Shown: piece after piece, positions 1 to 9,174 of the stretch
Numbering within the stretch: position 1 is the first letter of the stretch
Layout: the number at the start of each line of letters is the position of its first letter
Assembly: GCA_015056175.1 (NCBI GenBank)
Contig: SVGT01000020.1
Span: 1 to 34,771, forward strand
Reading direction: 5' to 3'
Length of the DNA: 34,771 nt
Source: Clostridiales bacterium
GTDB lineage: Bacteria; Bacillota; Clostridia; Christensenellales; Aristaeellaceae
Program-made: the position numbers and the translations under genes
Notes under the pieces: generated by a model
What the model saw: the letters and a program-made list of their open reading frames with translations, nothing else
What the model was told of the DNA's origin: nothing
Database searches by the model: none

Positions 1-29
1 CGCTCCCTTTGGGGGGCGGCGCTTTTTTT
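1..29 (+). terminator. Rho-independent terminator of an upstream gene, cut by the window edge
   Basis: The first bases form a GC-rich hairpin (CGCTCCC, loop TTT, then GGGGGGCG) followed by a run of seven T. The 5' arm is probably longer but lies outside the window. It would close the unseen gene to the left. Confidence 0.6.
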
Positions 30-39
30 CTCTCTGCCC

Positions 40-68
40 TTGCTTTTGAAACGGGATGGTGCTATAAT
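40..68 (+). promoter_or_regulatory. Sigma-A promoter of the serS leader
   Basis: TTGCTT at 40-45 and a perfect TATAAT at 63-68 are separated by 17 bp. Transcription would start near 75, just before the T-box leader. Confidence 0.7.
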
Positions 69-74
69 CCTTGT

Positions 75-288
75 ACGCGATGATCGGAAAGAACCGGGAA
101 GACGTTATCAGAAAGCCGCCGGGTGATGCGAGACGGCAGCGTCCATCGGGGATCCACCCGTGAGCGGGCAGTGATGAACTGCACGGGCGCGCCCGTTACA
201 GCGCATACGAGCGGATACGGAGCATATTTCCGTATCAAGCGGGGTGGCAACGCGGTTTATCCGTCCCTGTGAGTGGGGCGGCTTTTTT
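75..288 (+). promoter_or_regulatory. T-box leader (tRNA-Ser responsive) of serS
   Basis: This leader senses uncharged tRNA and controls readthrough into serS. The diagnostic T-box core GGGTGGCAACGCGG lies at 242-255. It is followed by the terminator hairpin CCGTCCC (261-267) / GGGGCGG (275-281) and a T tract. Stem I starts near 79. Aligning it with the second T-box in this window (8880-9120) places the specifier in the loop GATCCA at 151-156, giving TCC (153-155), a serine codon. That agrees with the downstream gene. The specifier was assigned by hand folding. Confidence 0.88.
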
Positions 289-356
289 ATTTTCAAAAAA
301 GCATGCCCGCAGATAGAAATAGAAAACCCGGCCCGGCCGGAAGGAGGAAACACATC

Positions 357-1622
357 ATGCTGGATATCAAGCGGATCCGTCAGAATCCCGAAGAACTGAA
401 AGACGCCCTCAAAAAGCGCAATTCGCCCATCGACATTACCGATATGCTGCAAATCGACGAAAAGCGCCGCGAATGCCTCAGCCAGGTGGAAGCGCTCAAG
501 AACCGCCGCAATGAGGAAAGCAAGCGCATCGCTCAGGTGAAGCGCCAGGGCGGCGACGCCTCCGAGATTATGGAAGCCATGCGGAAAGTGGGCGAAGAGA
601 TCGCTCAGCTGGACAAGCAGGTAGCAGAGTGCGACGAAGCGCTGAACGCCATCCTGATGCGTCTGCCCAACCTGCCCCACGCCAGCGTGCCCGTCGGCAT
701 GGACGATAAGGACAACGTGGAGCAGCGCCGCTGGGGCGAACCCCGTCAGTTCCCCTTTGAGCCCAAGGCTCACTGGGATATCGGCACCGATCTGCAGGTG
801 CTGGATTTTGAAGCCGGCGCCAAGATCTCCGGCGCCCGTTTCACCGTGTACCGCGGTCTGGGCGCCCGTCTGGAGCGCGCTGTGATCAACTTCTTCATGG
901 ACACCCATGCCCAGGACGGCTATGTGGAAGTGCTGCCTCCCTACATGGTGACCCGCGCCACCATGACCGGTACCGGTCAGCTGCCCAAGTTTGAAGAAGA
1001 CGCCTACAAGGTGGATCAGGATACCTTCCTCATTCCCACTGCCGAAGTGCCTGTGACCAACCTCTACCGCGACATGATCCTGGACGGCGATCAGCTGCCC
1101 ATCCGTCACTGCGCCTACAGCGCCTGCTTCCGTGCAGAAGCCGGCAGTGCCGGCCGTGATACCCGCGGGCTCATCCGTCAGCATCAGTTCAACAAGGTGG
1201 AGCTGGTGAAGGTGTGCAAGCCCGAACAGAGCGAAGCCGAGCTGGAAAGCATGACCGCCCAGGCCGAAAAGGTGCTCAAGCTCCTGGGTCTGCCTTACCG
1301 CGTGGTGTGCCTGTGCACCGGCGATATGGGCTTCTCCGCTGCCAAGACCTATGACATCGAAGTGTGGATGCCCTCCTACGGCCGCTATGTGGAAATCTCC
1401 TCCTGTTCCAACTGCGATGATTTCCAGGCCCGCCGCGCCGCCATCCGCTATAAGGACGGCCCCAAGGGCAAGGCCCAGCTGTGCCATACCCTGAACGGCT
1501 CCGGCGTGGCTGTCGGCCGTACGGTGGCTGCCATTCTGGAAAACTACCAGAATGACGACGGCACCGTCGCCGTGCCCGAAGTGCTCCGTCCCTACATGGG
1601 CTGCGACGTGATTGGCAAATAA
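357..1622 (+). CDS. serS: Seryl-tRNA synthetase
   Basis: This is a cytoplasmic class II aminoacyl-tRNA synthetase that charges tRNA-Ser. The 421 residues match the usual family length. The N-terminal ~110 residues form the charged helical arm (starting [14 protein letters not shown]) that contacts the long variable arm of tRNA-Ser. Class II motif 2 is visible as [21 protein letters not shown], and motif 3 lies near the C-terminus around [14 protein letters not shown]. The start is ATG 357, behind AAGGAGG at 341-347. An in-frame ATG further upstream falls close to the T-box terminator and has no such site. The gene is a single unit controlled by the tRNA-Ser T-box and ends at a hairpin at 1636. 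Confidence 0.97.
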   Translation: MLDIKRIRQNPEELKDALKKRNSPIDITDMLQIDEKRRECLSQVEALKNRRNEESKRIAQVKRQGGDASEIMEAMRKVGEEIAQLDKQVAECDEALNAILMRLPNLPHASVPVGMDDKDNVEQRRWGEPRQFPFEPKAHWDIGTDLQVLDFEAGAKISGARFTVYRGLGARLERAVINFFMDTHAQDGYVEVLPPYMVTRATMTGTGQLPKFEEDAYKVDQDTFLIPTAEVPVTNLYRDMILDGDQLPIRHCAYSACFRAEAGSAGRDTRGLIRQHQFNKVELVKVCKPEQSEAELESMTAQAEKVLKLLGLPYRVVCLCTGDMGFSAAKTYDIEVWMPSYGRYVEISSCSNCDDFQARRAAIRYKDGPKGKAQLCHTLNGSGVAVGRTVAAILENYQNDDGTVAVPEVLRPYMGCDVIGK

Positions 1623-1635
1623 TCAACAAAAAATT

Positions 1636-1664
1636 CCGGCAGACTGTTTCAGCCTGCCGGTTTT
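1636..1664 (+). terminator. Terminator after serS
   Basis: CCGGCAG (1636-1642) pairs with CTGCCGG (1654-1660), and TTTT follows. The T tract is short, so some readthrough into the rubrerythrin gene is possible. Confidence 0.7.
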
Positions 1665-1668
1665 CGTG

Positions 1669-1674
1669 TATAAT
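1669..1674 (+). promoter_or_regulatory. -10 element of the rubrerythrin promoter
   Basis: A perfect TATAAT lies directly after the serS terminator and 56 bp before the rubrerythrin start. No good -35 is visible at 16-18 bp, because the region is taken up by the terminator stem. Confidence 0.5.
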
Positions 1675-1729
1675 ACAGGCAAGAGGGATTTTTGTCCCAT
1701 AAATGTATCAAAAAATGGAGGGTCAAACC

Positions 1730-2263
1730 ATGGAACTGAAAGGCAGCAAGACCGAAAAAAACCTGCAGACCGCATTTGCCGGTGAATCTCAAGCCCGCAA
1801 CAAGTACACCTACTTCGCCTCCAAGGCCAAGAAGGACGGTTATGTGCAGATCGCTCAGATCTTTGAAGAAACCGCCAACAACGAAAAGGAACATGCCAAG
1901 ATCTGGTTCAAGCTGCTCAACGGCATCGGCTCCACCGTCGAAAACCTGAAGGCTGCCGCCGAGGGCGAAAACTATGAATGGACCGATATGTACGCCACCT
2001 TTGCCAAGGAAGCCAAGGAAGAGGGCTTTAACGATATCGCGTTCCTGTTTGAGCAGGTTGCCGCCATCGAAAAGGAACATGAAGAGCGCTACCTGAAGCT
2101 GCTGGCCAACGTGGAAGGCGAACTGGTCTTCTCCAAGGACGGCGACGCCGTATGGCAGTGCCTCAACTGCGGCCACATCGTGGTTGGCAAGAAGGCTCCC
2201 GAAGTGTGCCCCGTGTGCGCCCATCCCCAGGCCTACTTTGCCGTCCGTGCCGAAAACTATTGA
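1730..2263 (+). CDS. rbr: Rubrerythrin
   Basis: Rubrerythrin is a cytoplasmic non-heme diiron protein that reduces hydrogen peroxide in anaerobes, with electrons entering through its rubredoxin domain. The 177-residue product has the expected two parts. The first is a ferritin-like four-helix domain with repeated Glu/ExxH ligands ([38 protein letters not shown]). The second is a C-terminal rubredoxin-like knuckle with CLNCG and CPVC for one iron. ATG 1730 was chosen because GGAGGG at 1717-1722 sits at the right distance; the in-frame ATG at 1703 has no ribosome site. The gene has its own -10 element and a strong terminator, so it is monocistronic. It implies an anaerobe that faces oxygen stress. 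Confidence 0.96.
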   Translation: MELKGSKTEKNLQTAFAGESQARNKYTYFASKAKKDGYVQIAQIFEETANNEKEHAKIWFKLLNGIGSTVENLKAAAEGENYEWTDMYATFAKEAKEEGFNDIAFLFEQVAAIEKEHEERYLKLLANVEGELVFSKDGDAVWQCLNCGHIVVGKKAPEVCPVCAHPQAYFAVRAENY

Positions 2264-2279
2264 TCATTTGCAAGCAAAG

Positions 2280-2308
2280 GAAGACCGCATCTGCGGTCTT
2301 CTTTTTTT
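2280..2308 (+). terminator. Terminator after rubrerythrin
   Basis: The perfect 10-bp inverted repeat GAAGACCGCA / TGCGGTCTTC (2280-2301, loop TC) is followed by seven T. Confidence 0.93.
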
Positions 2309-2310
2309 GT

Positions 2311-2339
2311 TTGATTAAAGAACGTGGCTATGATAAAAT
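2311..2339 (+). promoter_or_regulatory. Promoter of the leader peptide / MFS efflux unit
   Basis: TTGATT at 2311-2316 and TAAAAT at 2334-2339 are separated by 17 bp. The predicted start near 2346 puts the leader-peptide ribosome site at the very 5' end of the transcript. Confidence 0.6.
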
Positions 2340-2361
2340 AATGAAAAAGGAGGCGATGAAC

Positions 2362-2400
2362 ATGCTCCTTGCCATTGCCGATGCTCTGTGCAGAGCCTGA
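2362..2400 (+). CDS. Putative regulatory leader peptide, 12 residues
   Basis: A short ORF (MLLAIADALCRA, stop TGA at 2398-2400) begins 8 nt after a near-perfect ribosome site AAGGAGG at 2347-2353. An alternative in-frame ATG at 2356 would be only 2 nt from that site. It lies between a good promoter and an MFS efflux gene and overlaps RNA segments that can pair with one another and with the efflux gene's ribosome site. Short leader peptides on which drug-bound ribosomes stall are well known before macrolide-type resistance genes (erm, mef/msr). That this one works the same way is inference from layout. No homologue of the peptide is recognised. Confidence 0.5.
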   Translation: MLLAIADALCRA

Positions 2401-2473
2401 GGGACGATTTTGCACAGAGAAACACGCACCGTCCCATTGGGCTTTGCTTTGTGATTGAAAAAACAAAAGGAGC
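2364..2473 (+). promoter_or_regulatory. Candidate attenuator of the MFS gene with an anti-SD segment
   Basis: Several helices can form, and some exclude each other. CTCTGTGCA at 2384-2392 is the exact complement of TGCACAGAG at 2411-2419, extendable with wobbles to 2395/2408. GCTCTG/CAGAGC at 2383-2396 is a local hairpin using the same 5' strand. GGGACG (2401-2406) pairs with CGTCCC (2430-2435) and cannot coexist with the first helix except as a pseudoknot. TGCTCCTT at 2363-2370, at the leader start codon, is exactly complementary to AAGGAGCA at 2467-2474, which contains the MFS ribosome site. No T tract follows, so control would be mainly translational. Confidence 0.45.
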
Positions 2474-2481
2474 AAAGACCC

Positions 2482-3768
2482 ATGAAAACAAAGATGAATA
2501 CAATTCGGGAACTGAAGGATTTTCTCATTCTGTGGAGCACGCAGGCACTGTCCTCCCTGGGCAGCGGCATGACGGGCTTTGCGCTGGTGCTGTGGAGTTA
2601 CGGGCAGAGCGGATCTGCGCTGACCACGGCGCTGCTTACGGTGTGCTCCTATGCGCCGTATGTGCTGATGAGTGTGCTTTCCGGCGCGGTCAGCGACAGG
2701 TGGAACAAAAAGATCACCATGCTGGTATGCGATTTCTTTGCAGCTGCATGCACGGTAACGGTGCTGCTGCTTTTGAAAACGGATATGCTCCGGGTGTGGC
2801 ATCTGTATGTGCTCAATGCGCTGAACGGATTGATGAGTACCTTTCAGCAGCCGGCTGCAGACGTAAGCACCACGCTGCTGCTGCCCAAAAAGCACTTTCA
2901 AAAGGTGGGGGCGCTTCGATCCTTTTCGGGTTCGCTGGTATCCATCCTGACGCCGGTGCTGGCGTCTGCAGTGTATACGCTGCTGGGGCTGGATGCGGTG
3001 ATCCTGATTGACCTTGCTACCTTCCTGACGGCCTTTCTGGCACTGCTTTTCTTCATCCGCATTCCCAACGAAAACGGGAAGAAACTTCAGGAAAGCGTGG
3101 GCGATACCGTTCGGGCAGGGCTGCGCTATCTAAAGCGTCACAAGGGCGTGTTTCACATCATGCTATTCCTTGCGGCCATTAATTTCACAGCCTCCGTGTA
3201 TGAAGCGGCGCTGCCTGCGCTGATCATTCCCCATCCCCTGGGCGGCGAAAACGCATTGGGCGTGCAGAGGACGGCGACGGGCGTTGCCATGCTGCTGGGC
3301 AGTTTGATTGCCCTCAAAAGCAAAACGCCCCGCAGCCGTGTGCGGGTGGTGTGCAATACGCTGCTGCTCTCCATGTGCACGGAAAATTTCCTTCTGGCAC
3401 TGGGGCACAGACCGTGGCTGTGGGCTGTGGGCGCTGTGCTGGGGTGGATCTCCATTCCGCTGATGAATACCAATCTGGACGCGCTGCTGCGCAGCTACAT
3501 TCCGGTGGATATGCAGGGCCGCGTGTATGCGGCGCGCAACACCTTTCAGTTCTTTACCATTCCGCTGGGCTATCTGGCGGGCGGATATCTGGTGGACCGG
3601 GTGTATGAGCCTTTTATGGCACAAAAGACCGGTACGTGGCTGAATGCGGTGTTCGGTACGGGCAAAAGCTCCGGCGCTGCGCTGCTGTTTTTCTGCATTG
3701 CGTTTCTGGGGATCATCACCTGCCTGATCTTCAGAAAGGACAAACGAATCTGGGAACTGGAAAAATAA
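2482..3768 (+). CDS. MFS transporter, DHA3/macrolide-efflux-like
   Basis: This is a predicted 428-residue integral membrane protein with about 12 hydrophobic helices and the overall look of proton-coupled drug exporters of the Mef/DHA3 type. The N-terminal segment FLILWSTQALSSLGSGMTGFA and the cytoplasmic loop after helix 2 (SGAVSDRWNKK) fit MFS motif A. A further helical bundle begins near residue 215 after a basic loop (RYLKRHKG). ATG 2482 lies 9 nt from AAAGGAG (2466-2472); the upstream in-frame ATG at 2455 has no site. The gene has its own promoter and a leader region suggesting induction by a translation-affecting compound. Substrate is unknown; macrolide export is only a family-level guess. 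Confidence 0.85.
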   Translation: MKTKMNTIRELKDFLILWSTQALSSLGSGMTGFALVLWSYGQSGSALTTALLTVCSYAPYVLMSVLSGAVSDRWNKKITMLVCDFFAAACTVTVLLLLKTDMLRVWHLYVLNALNGLMSTFQQPAADVSTTLLLPKKHFQKVGALRSFSGSLVSILTPVLASAVYTLLGLDAVILIDLATFLTAFLALLFFIRIPNENGKKLQESVGDTVRAGLRYLKRHKGVFHIMLFLAAINFTASVYEAALPALIIPHPLGGENALGVQRTATGVAMLLGSLIALKSKTPRSRVRVVCNTLLLSMCTENFLLALGHRPWLWAVGAVLGWISIPLMNTNLDALLRSYIPVDMQGRVYAARNTFQFFTIPLGYLAGGYLVDRVYEPFMAQKTGTWLNAVFGTGKSSGAALLFFCIAFLGIITCLIFRKDKRIWELEK

Positions 3769-3775
3769 CAGAATA

Positions 3776-3808
3776 AAAAGCGGCGCCGGAGTGATCCGGC
3801 GCCGTTTT
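3776..3808. terminator. Bidirectional terminator between the convergent MFS and isomerase genes
   Basis: The perfect stem CGGCGCCGG (3781-3789) / CCGGCGCCG (3796-3804) is flanked by A-rich sequence on the left and TTTT on the right, so it can serve both strands. Confidence 0.9.
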
Positions 3809-3817
3809 GATGTGCGT

Positions 3818-4681
3818 TTATTTGTTTTCAAACATATCGGCCAGCTTGCGGGCGGCTGCGGCCATTTCCACAACGCCTGCGTAAACGTTGCTTTCGTCCC
3901 GGTCATGGAGATACTGATCGGCTTCCAGGGTGAAATAACCCTGATATCGAATGTCTTGCAGCGCCTTGACGATGGCGTCAAAATCCATCTGCATGGTGAA
4001 GGGCAGCTGGTGGGAATCGTTGAGCAGATCGTTATCGTGGATGTGCAGCGCCTGCAGATGGTGCCCCAGTGCGCGGATCATGTGGGGCGCGCCGGAGCCG
4101 GAGCCCTTCATTTCGGCATGTCCCAGATCCAGACAGGCCACAAAGAAGGGATCGTTTACTGCTTCCATGTGCTCCAGGAAGCTTTCGGAGGTGGCGCAGG
4201 CGGCAAAGGAGCTATGGCCCTTTGCATCGTCCCAGTCCCACATGTTTTCGGTGGCGATCTTCACATTGTGCGCCCTGGCAAAGGGCAGAAGCTCCAGGTA
4301 CATATCGGCGTTTGCCTGCACGGAGTCATCGTTGCCCGGATGGATCACGCAGATGCTGCCGCCTGCGATGGCGGTGCATTCAATGGCGCGCTTGAGCATA
4401 TCGCGGATGGGTTTTACATAGGTGGGGAAGGGGGCGTGGGACTGGTTGCAGTGGATGCCGTTGTCCTCGCCTACCTGGCGCAGGCGCTTTGCAAAGGCGG
4501 CATAATCACCGCCTGCGAGGGGATGATCGCCGGGGGCGGCATTTCCTGTTGCCCAGTCATAGCGGCACATGGCGAACATGGAAAAATCCCATGCGTCAAA
4601 ACCGGCTTTGGCGCAGTATTCAATGGCCTTTTCTTCGCCGGTGATATGGGCGATGGATGCGATTTCGGTGGATGTTTTCAT
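3818..4681 (-). CDS. Sugar phosphate isomerase/epimerase (xylose-isomerase-like TIM barrel)
   Basis: The 287-residue protein belongs to the AP-endonuclease-2/xylose-isomerase-like TIM-barrel group that interconverts sugars or sugar acids with a divalent metal. Likely metal ligands are in TENMWDWD, CLDLGHAE, HIHDND and LEADQY, in the order expected for this barrel. No signal peptide is present, so it is cytoplasmic. The start ATG at 4681-4679 follows AAAGGAGG (4691-4698, minus strand). The upstream extension is mutY coding sequence. Its ATG overlaps the mutY stop as ATGA, so the two are translationally coupled although no functional link is evident. The exact substrate cannot be told. Confidence 0.85.
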   Translation of the reverse strand: MKTSTEIASIAHITGEEKAIEYCAKAGFDAWDFSMFAMCRYDWATGNAAPGDHPLAGGDYAAFAKRLRQVGEDNGIHCNQSHAPFPTYVKPIRDMLKRAIECTAIAGGSICVIHPGNDDSVQANADMYLELLPFARAHNVKIATENMWDWDDAKGHSSFAACATSESFLEHMEAVNDPFFVACLDLGHAEMKGSGSGAPHMIRALGHHLQALHIHDNDLLNDSHQLPFTMQMDFDAIVKALQDIRYQGYFTLEADQYLHDRDESNVYAGVVEMAAAARKLADMFENK

Positions 4682-5733
4682 GCGTTTGTGCCTCCTTTGA
4701 TTTGGGAATCTTGCATGAGTTGATTGGCGTGGAGCAATGCTGCACGGATGGCGGTGGGCTTGGGGAGCGCATCCATTTCGGCGTCGGTGACCCACTGGCC
4801 GTGAGCGCAGGGGAATTCTGCCTCGATTTCAATGTGATAAATCTTCATCTGCCAGATCAGATGGGTGAACACGTGCTTGCCGTCGCCCAGGTACCGGGGT
4901 GCTGTATAACGCCCTTCCGGCAGGCGGGACAGGAAGCTTTTTTCGTTTCCCGTCTCCGTCATGGGGAACACCCACATGTTTTTGAGCAGGTTTTCCTTTC
5001 GCTGCACCATCAGGATGCGGTTTTTGCAGGTGATGAGCAGTACGGCGTACTGCTCCTCCTGGGGCGCTTTTTTGACGGATTTGACGGGCAGCATATCCGC
5101 ATCGCCATCTGCGTATGCGGCACAGTACTGCTGCACGGGGCAGCGGTCGCAGTCCGGCGTGCCGGGGGTGCAGACGGTGGCGCCCAGGTCCATCAGCGCC
5201 TGGTTGAAATCTCCGGCGCGCTTGAGGGGCATTTCGCTTTGGGCGATCTCATGCAGGCGGCGTCTGACGGAGGGGATTTCCACATTCTCCCGGACGCCGT
5301 GGATGCGGGAAAAGACGCGGGTCAGATTGCCGTCCATGGCGGGCGCGGGTACGTCAAAGGCGATGCTGGCGATGGCGGCTGCGGTATAGGGGCCTACGCC
5401 GGGCAGGGAAAGCAGCCCCTCCACCGTTTGGGGAAACTGACCGTGGAGGTCAAACCATACTGTTTTGGCGGCGGCATGCAAATTGCGGGCGCGGGAATAA
5501 TAGCCAAGGCCCTGCCAGGCACGGAGCACCTCTTCCTCCTCCGCCAGAGCCAGTGCTTCCACCGTGGGGAAAAGCGCGGTGAAACGCTCAAAGTAGGGAA
5601 CCACCGTTTCGGTGCGGGTCTGCTGCAGCATGATCTCGCTGAGCCAGATTTTATAAGGGTCGCGGACGCCGCGGAACACAAACTCCCGTTTGCTTTGGTC
5701 GTACCATTCAAGCAGCGTTTGATGAAGCGGCAT
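4678..5733 (-). CDS. mutY: A/G-specific adenine glycosylase
   Basis: MutY removes adenine mispaired with 8-oxoguanine in base-excision repair. The 351-residue protein carries all hallmarks: catalytic Glu33 in LSEIMLQQTR, the helix-hairpin-helix LPGVGPYTA (110-118), Asp134 in PAMDGNLTR, and the [4Fe-4S] cluster cysteines C188-x6-C195-x2-C198-x5-C204. The C-terminal part from about residue 225 resembles the MutT/NUDIX-like domain that reads 8-oxoG. Start ATG 5733 sits behind AGGAGG (5741-5746, minus strand). A longer in-frame start seven codons upstream has no comparable site. It is first in a two-gene minus-strand operon, with a promoter at 5766-5794. Confidence 0.96.
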   Translation of the reverse strand: MPLHQTLLEWYDQSKREFVFRGVRDPYKIWLSEIMLQQTRTETVVPYFERFTALFPTVEALALAEEEEVLRAWQGLGYYSRARNLHAAAKTVWFDLHGQFPQTVEGLLSLPGVGPYTAAAIASIAFDVPAPAMDGNLTRVFSRIHGVRENVEIPSVRRRLHEIAQSEMPLKRAGDFNQALMDLGATVCTPGTPDCDRCPVQQYCAAYADGDADMLPVKSVKKAPQEEQYAVLLITCKNRILMVQRKENLLKNMWVFPMTETGNEKSFLSRLPEGRYTAPRYLGDGKHVFTHLIWQMKIYHIEIEAEFPCAHGQWVTDAEMDALPKPTAIRAALLHANQLMQDSQIKGGTNA

Positions 5734-5765
5734 GGCGTTTCCTCCTGTTCTCATCCGATAAGGCT

Positions 5766-5794
5766 ATCATACCACGAAATAAAAAAGGGGACAA
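5766..5794 (-). promoter_or_regulatory. Promoter of the mutY operon
   Basis: Read on the minus strand, TTGTCC (5794-5789) and TATGAT (5771-5766) are separated by 17 bp, about 33 bp before the mutY start. Confidence 0.65.
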
Positions 5795-5834
5795 TCATCA
5801 ATTTGACACAGGGATATTTCATCCGAATACCGGG

Positions 5835-5863
5835 TGGTAAAAGCGGACAAAGCGTGGTATAAT
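5835..5863 (+). promoter_or_regulatory. Candidate groESL promoter
   Basis: A perfect TATAAT at 5858-5863 has a weak -35 (TGGTAA) 17 bp upstream. It would give a 5' UTR of about 130 nt. A second, weaker possibility is TTGCAT (5893-5898) with TAAACT (5916-5921), also 17 bp apart. No CIRCE (TTAGCACTC-N9-GAGTGCTAA) or CtsR heptad repeat is visible between 5734 and 5999. Confidence 0.45.
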
Positions 5864-5918
5864 AAAAAAGATGGCAAAATTCGGATTACGTCTTGCATCA
5901 AATGGGAATTTCTAGTAA

Positions 5919-6284
<366 letters not shown>

Positions 6285-6299
6285 TCCGCGCATTTTTGA

Positions 6300-7949
<1,650 letters not shown>

Positions 7950-7966
7950 TCCCAATTGCTTTTCCG

Positions 7967-7999
7967 GCCTGCTGTGTGCAAAACACGGCGGGCTTTTTT
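7967..7999 (+). terminator. Terminator after groEL
   Basis: An 11-bp stem with G-U pairs (GCCTGCTGTGT 7967-7977 / ACACGGCGGGC 7983-7993, loop GCAAA) is followed by six T. Confidence 0.93.
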
Positions 8000-8071
8000 G
8001 CGTCTATCCGGCAGGAAAAAGGATGCAAAAAGTCGAAAAAGCATACAGCAACACCAATGAGGAGACAATGT

Positions 8072-8848
8072 ATGATCGCCAATTACCATACCCATACCTG
8101 GCGCTGCAACCACGCCTTTGATACGGAACGGGAATATGTGGAAGCGGCCGTCGCCCGCGGCATCAAAACGCTGGGCTTTGCCGACCATGCCCCTTACTTT
8201 TTTGACGAAGGCCATGTGTCCAATCTGCGCATGACGCTGGAGGAGTATCCCAACTATGTGGCGCAGCTTTTGCAGCTGCGGGAAGAATATGCAGGCAAAA
8301 TCGATATTCTGATCGGGCTGGAGATGGAATACTATCCCAAGTATTTTGAAAAAACGCTGGAATACTGCCTGACGCACGGGCTGGATTACATCATCATGGG
8401 TCAGCACTGCCTGGACCATACCGAAAGCTGGCAGGCGCACATGCCCGCGCAGGATGAAGCGCTTGTAGCCTGCTACGTCGACCGGGTGCTGGAGGGCGCT
8501 GCGACGGGCGCTTATACCTATATCGCCCATCCCGATCACTTTAAGTTTGCGGGCGATGAAAAGATCTGGCTCAGGCATATGGAACGCATGTGCTTAGGCC
8601 TTAAGGAAATGAACGTGCCCGTCGAAATGAATCTGCTGGGCTTTGCGGAAAACAGACACTACCCGAGACGAGATTTTTTTGAGATCGTAAAGAGCGTGGG
8701 GAACACTGTGGTGATGGGTTGCGACGCTCACAGCAAGGCGCAGATGGGAAATGTGGATGCGGCACGTCGCGCAAAAGCATGGCTTTGCGATATCGGCATT
8801 ACCCCGGTGGAAAGCCTGCAGGTGGCAAAGCCGGCCCTTATCCGTTGA
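8072..8848 (+). CDS. PHP-domain phosphatase, histidinol-phosphatase (HisJ/HisK) type
   Basis: The 258-residue cytoplasmic protein belongs to the PHP metallophosphatase group. The N-terminal motif NYHTHTWRCNH supplies the first metal ligands. FADHAPYF, GLEMEYY, IMGQHCLD, YIAHPDHF, NLLGFAENRHYP and GCDAHS provide the rest, a pattern typical of histidinol phosphatase HisJ. No other his genes are nearby, so histidinol phosphate as substrate is a family-level assignment. ATG 8072 follows GAGGAGA (8059-8065); an in-frame ATG at 8057 has a poorer site. The stop codon overlaps the -35 of the next promoter. No dedicated promoter is clear after the groEL terminator. Confidence 0.85.
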   Translation: MIANYHTHTWRCNHAFDTEREYVEAAVARGIKTLGFADHAPYFFDEGHVSNLRMTLEEYPNYVAQLLQLREEYAGKIDILIGLEMEYYPKYFEKTLEYCLTHGLDYIIMGQHCLDHTESWQAHMPAQDEALVACYVDRVLEGAATGAYTYIAHPDHFKFAGDEKIWLRHMERMCLGLKEMNVPVEMNLLGFAENRHYPRRDFFEIVKSVGNTVVMGCDAHSKAQMGNVDAARRAKAWLCDIGITPVESLQVAKPALIR

Positions 8849-8873
8849 CAAAACAGGAAACGGGCGATATAAT
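8845..8873 (+). promoter_or_regulatory. Consensus sigma-A promoter of the aspS T-box leader
   Basis: TTGACA (8845-8850) and TATAAT (8868-8873) match the consensus perfectly with a 17-bp spacer. The -35 overlaps the TGA stop (8846-8848) of the PHP gene. Confidence 0.93.
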
Positions 8874-8879
8874 AAACAG

Positions 8880-9120
8880 GTCCGGCAGCAGCCGGGCGAT
8901 ATTCTGTGGCGATGATGGGAAGAACACCCGCAAGAGCCTCCAGAGAGCGCGTACACGGCTGGGAGACGCGCGGCAGACAGCGGTTGGGGACGCCCCGGAG
9001 CCTCCTGCGCAAGCAGGCGTTTTCCGCGTTAAGGAACAAAGCGGCGCTCTTTGGGGCGCAAGCTGGGTGGCACCGCGAAGTGAAATTCGTCCCATGCGTT
9101 TTGCGTGGGACGTTTTTTTT
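8880..9120 (+). promoter_or_regulatory. T-box leader (best read as tRNA-Asp responsive) of aspS
   Basis: The T-box core GGGTGGCACCGCG is at 9065-9077. The terminator CGTCCCATGC (9088-9097) / GCGTGGGACG (9103-9112) is followed by eight T. In Stem I, CTGGGAG near 8970 fits the distal loop motif. Aligning the 3' side with the serS leader (ACCCGTGAG with GCCCCGGAG) puts the specifier at GAC (8989-8991), an Asp codon. Together with the promoter, this explains the whole 8849-9174 gap between genes. The T-box call is firm; the specifier is a hand alignment. Confidence 0.88.
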
Positions 9121-9174
9121 TCCGGCGAGCCAGGGTACAAGCAATATGCCAACGAGCATGGGAGGATAAACACA

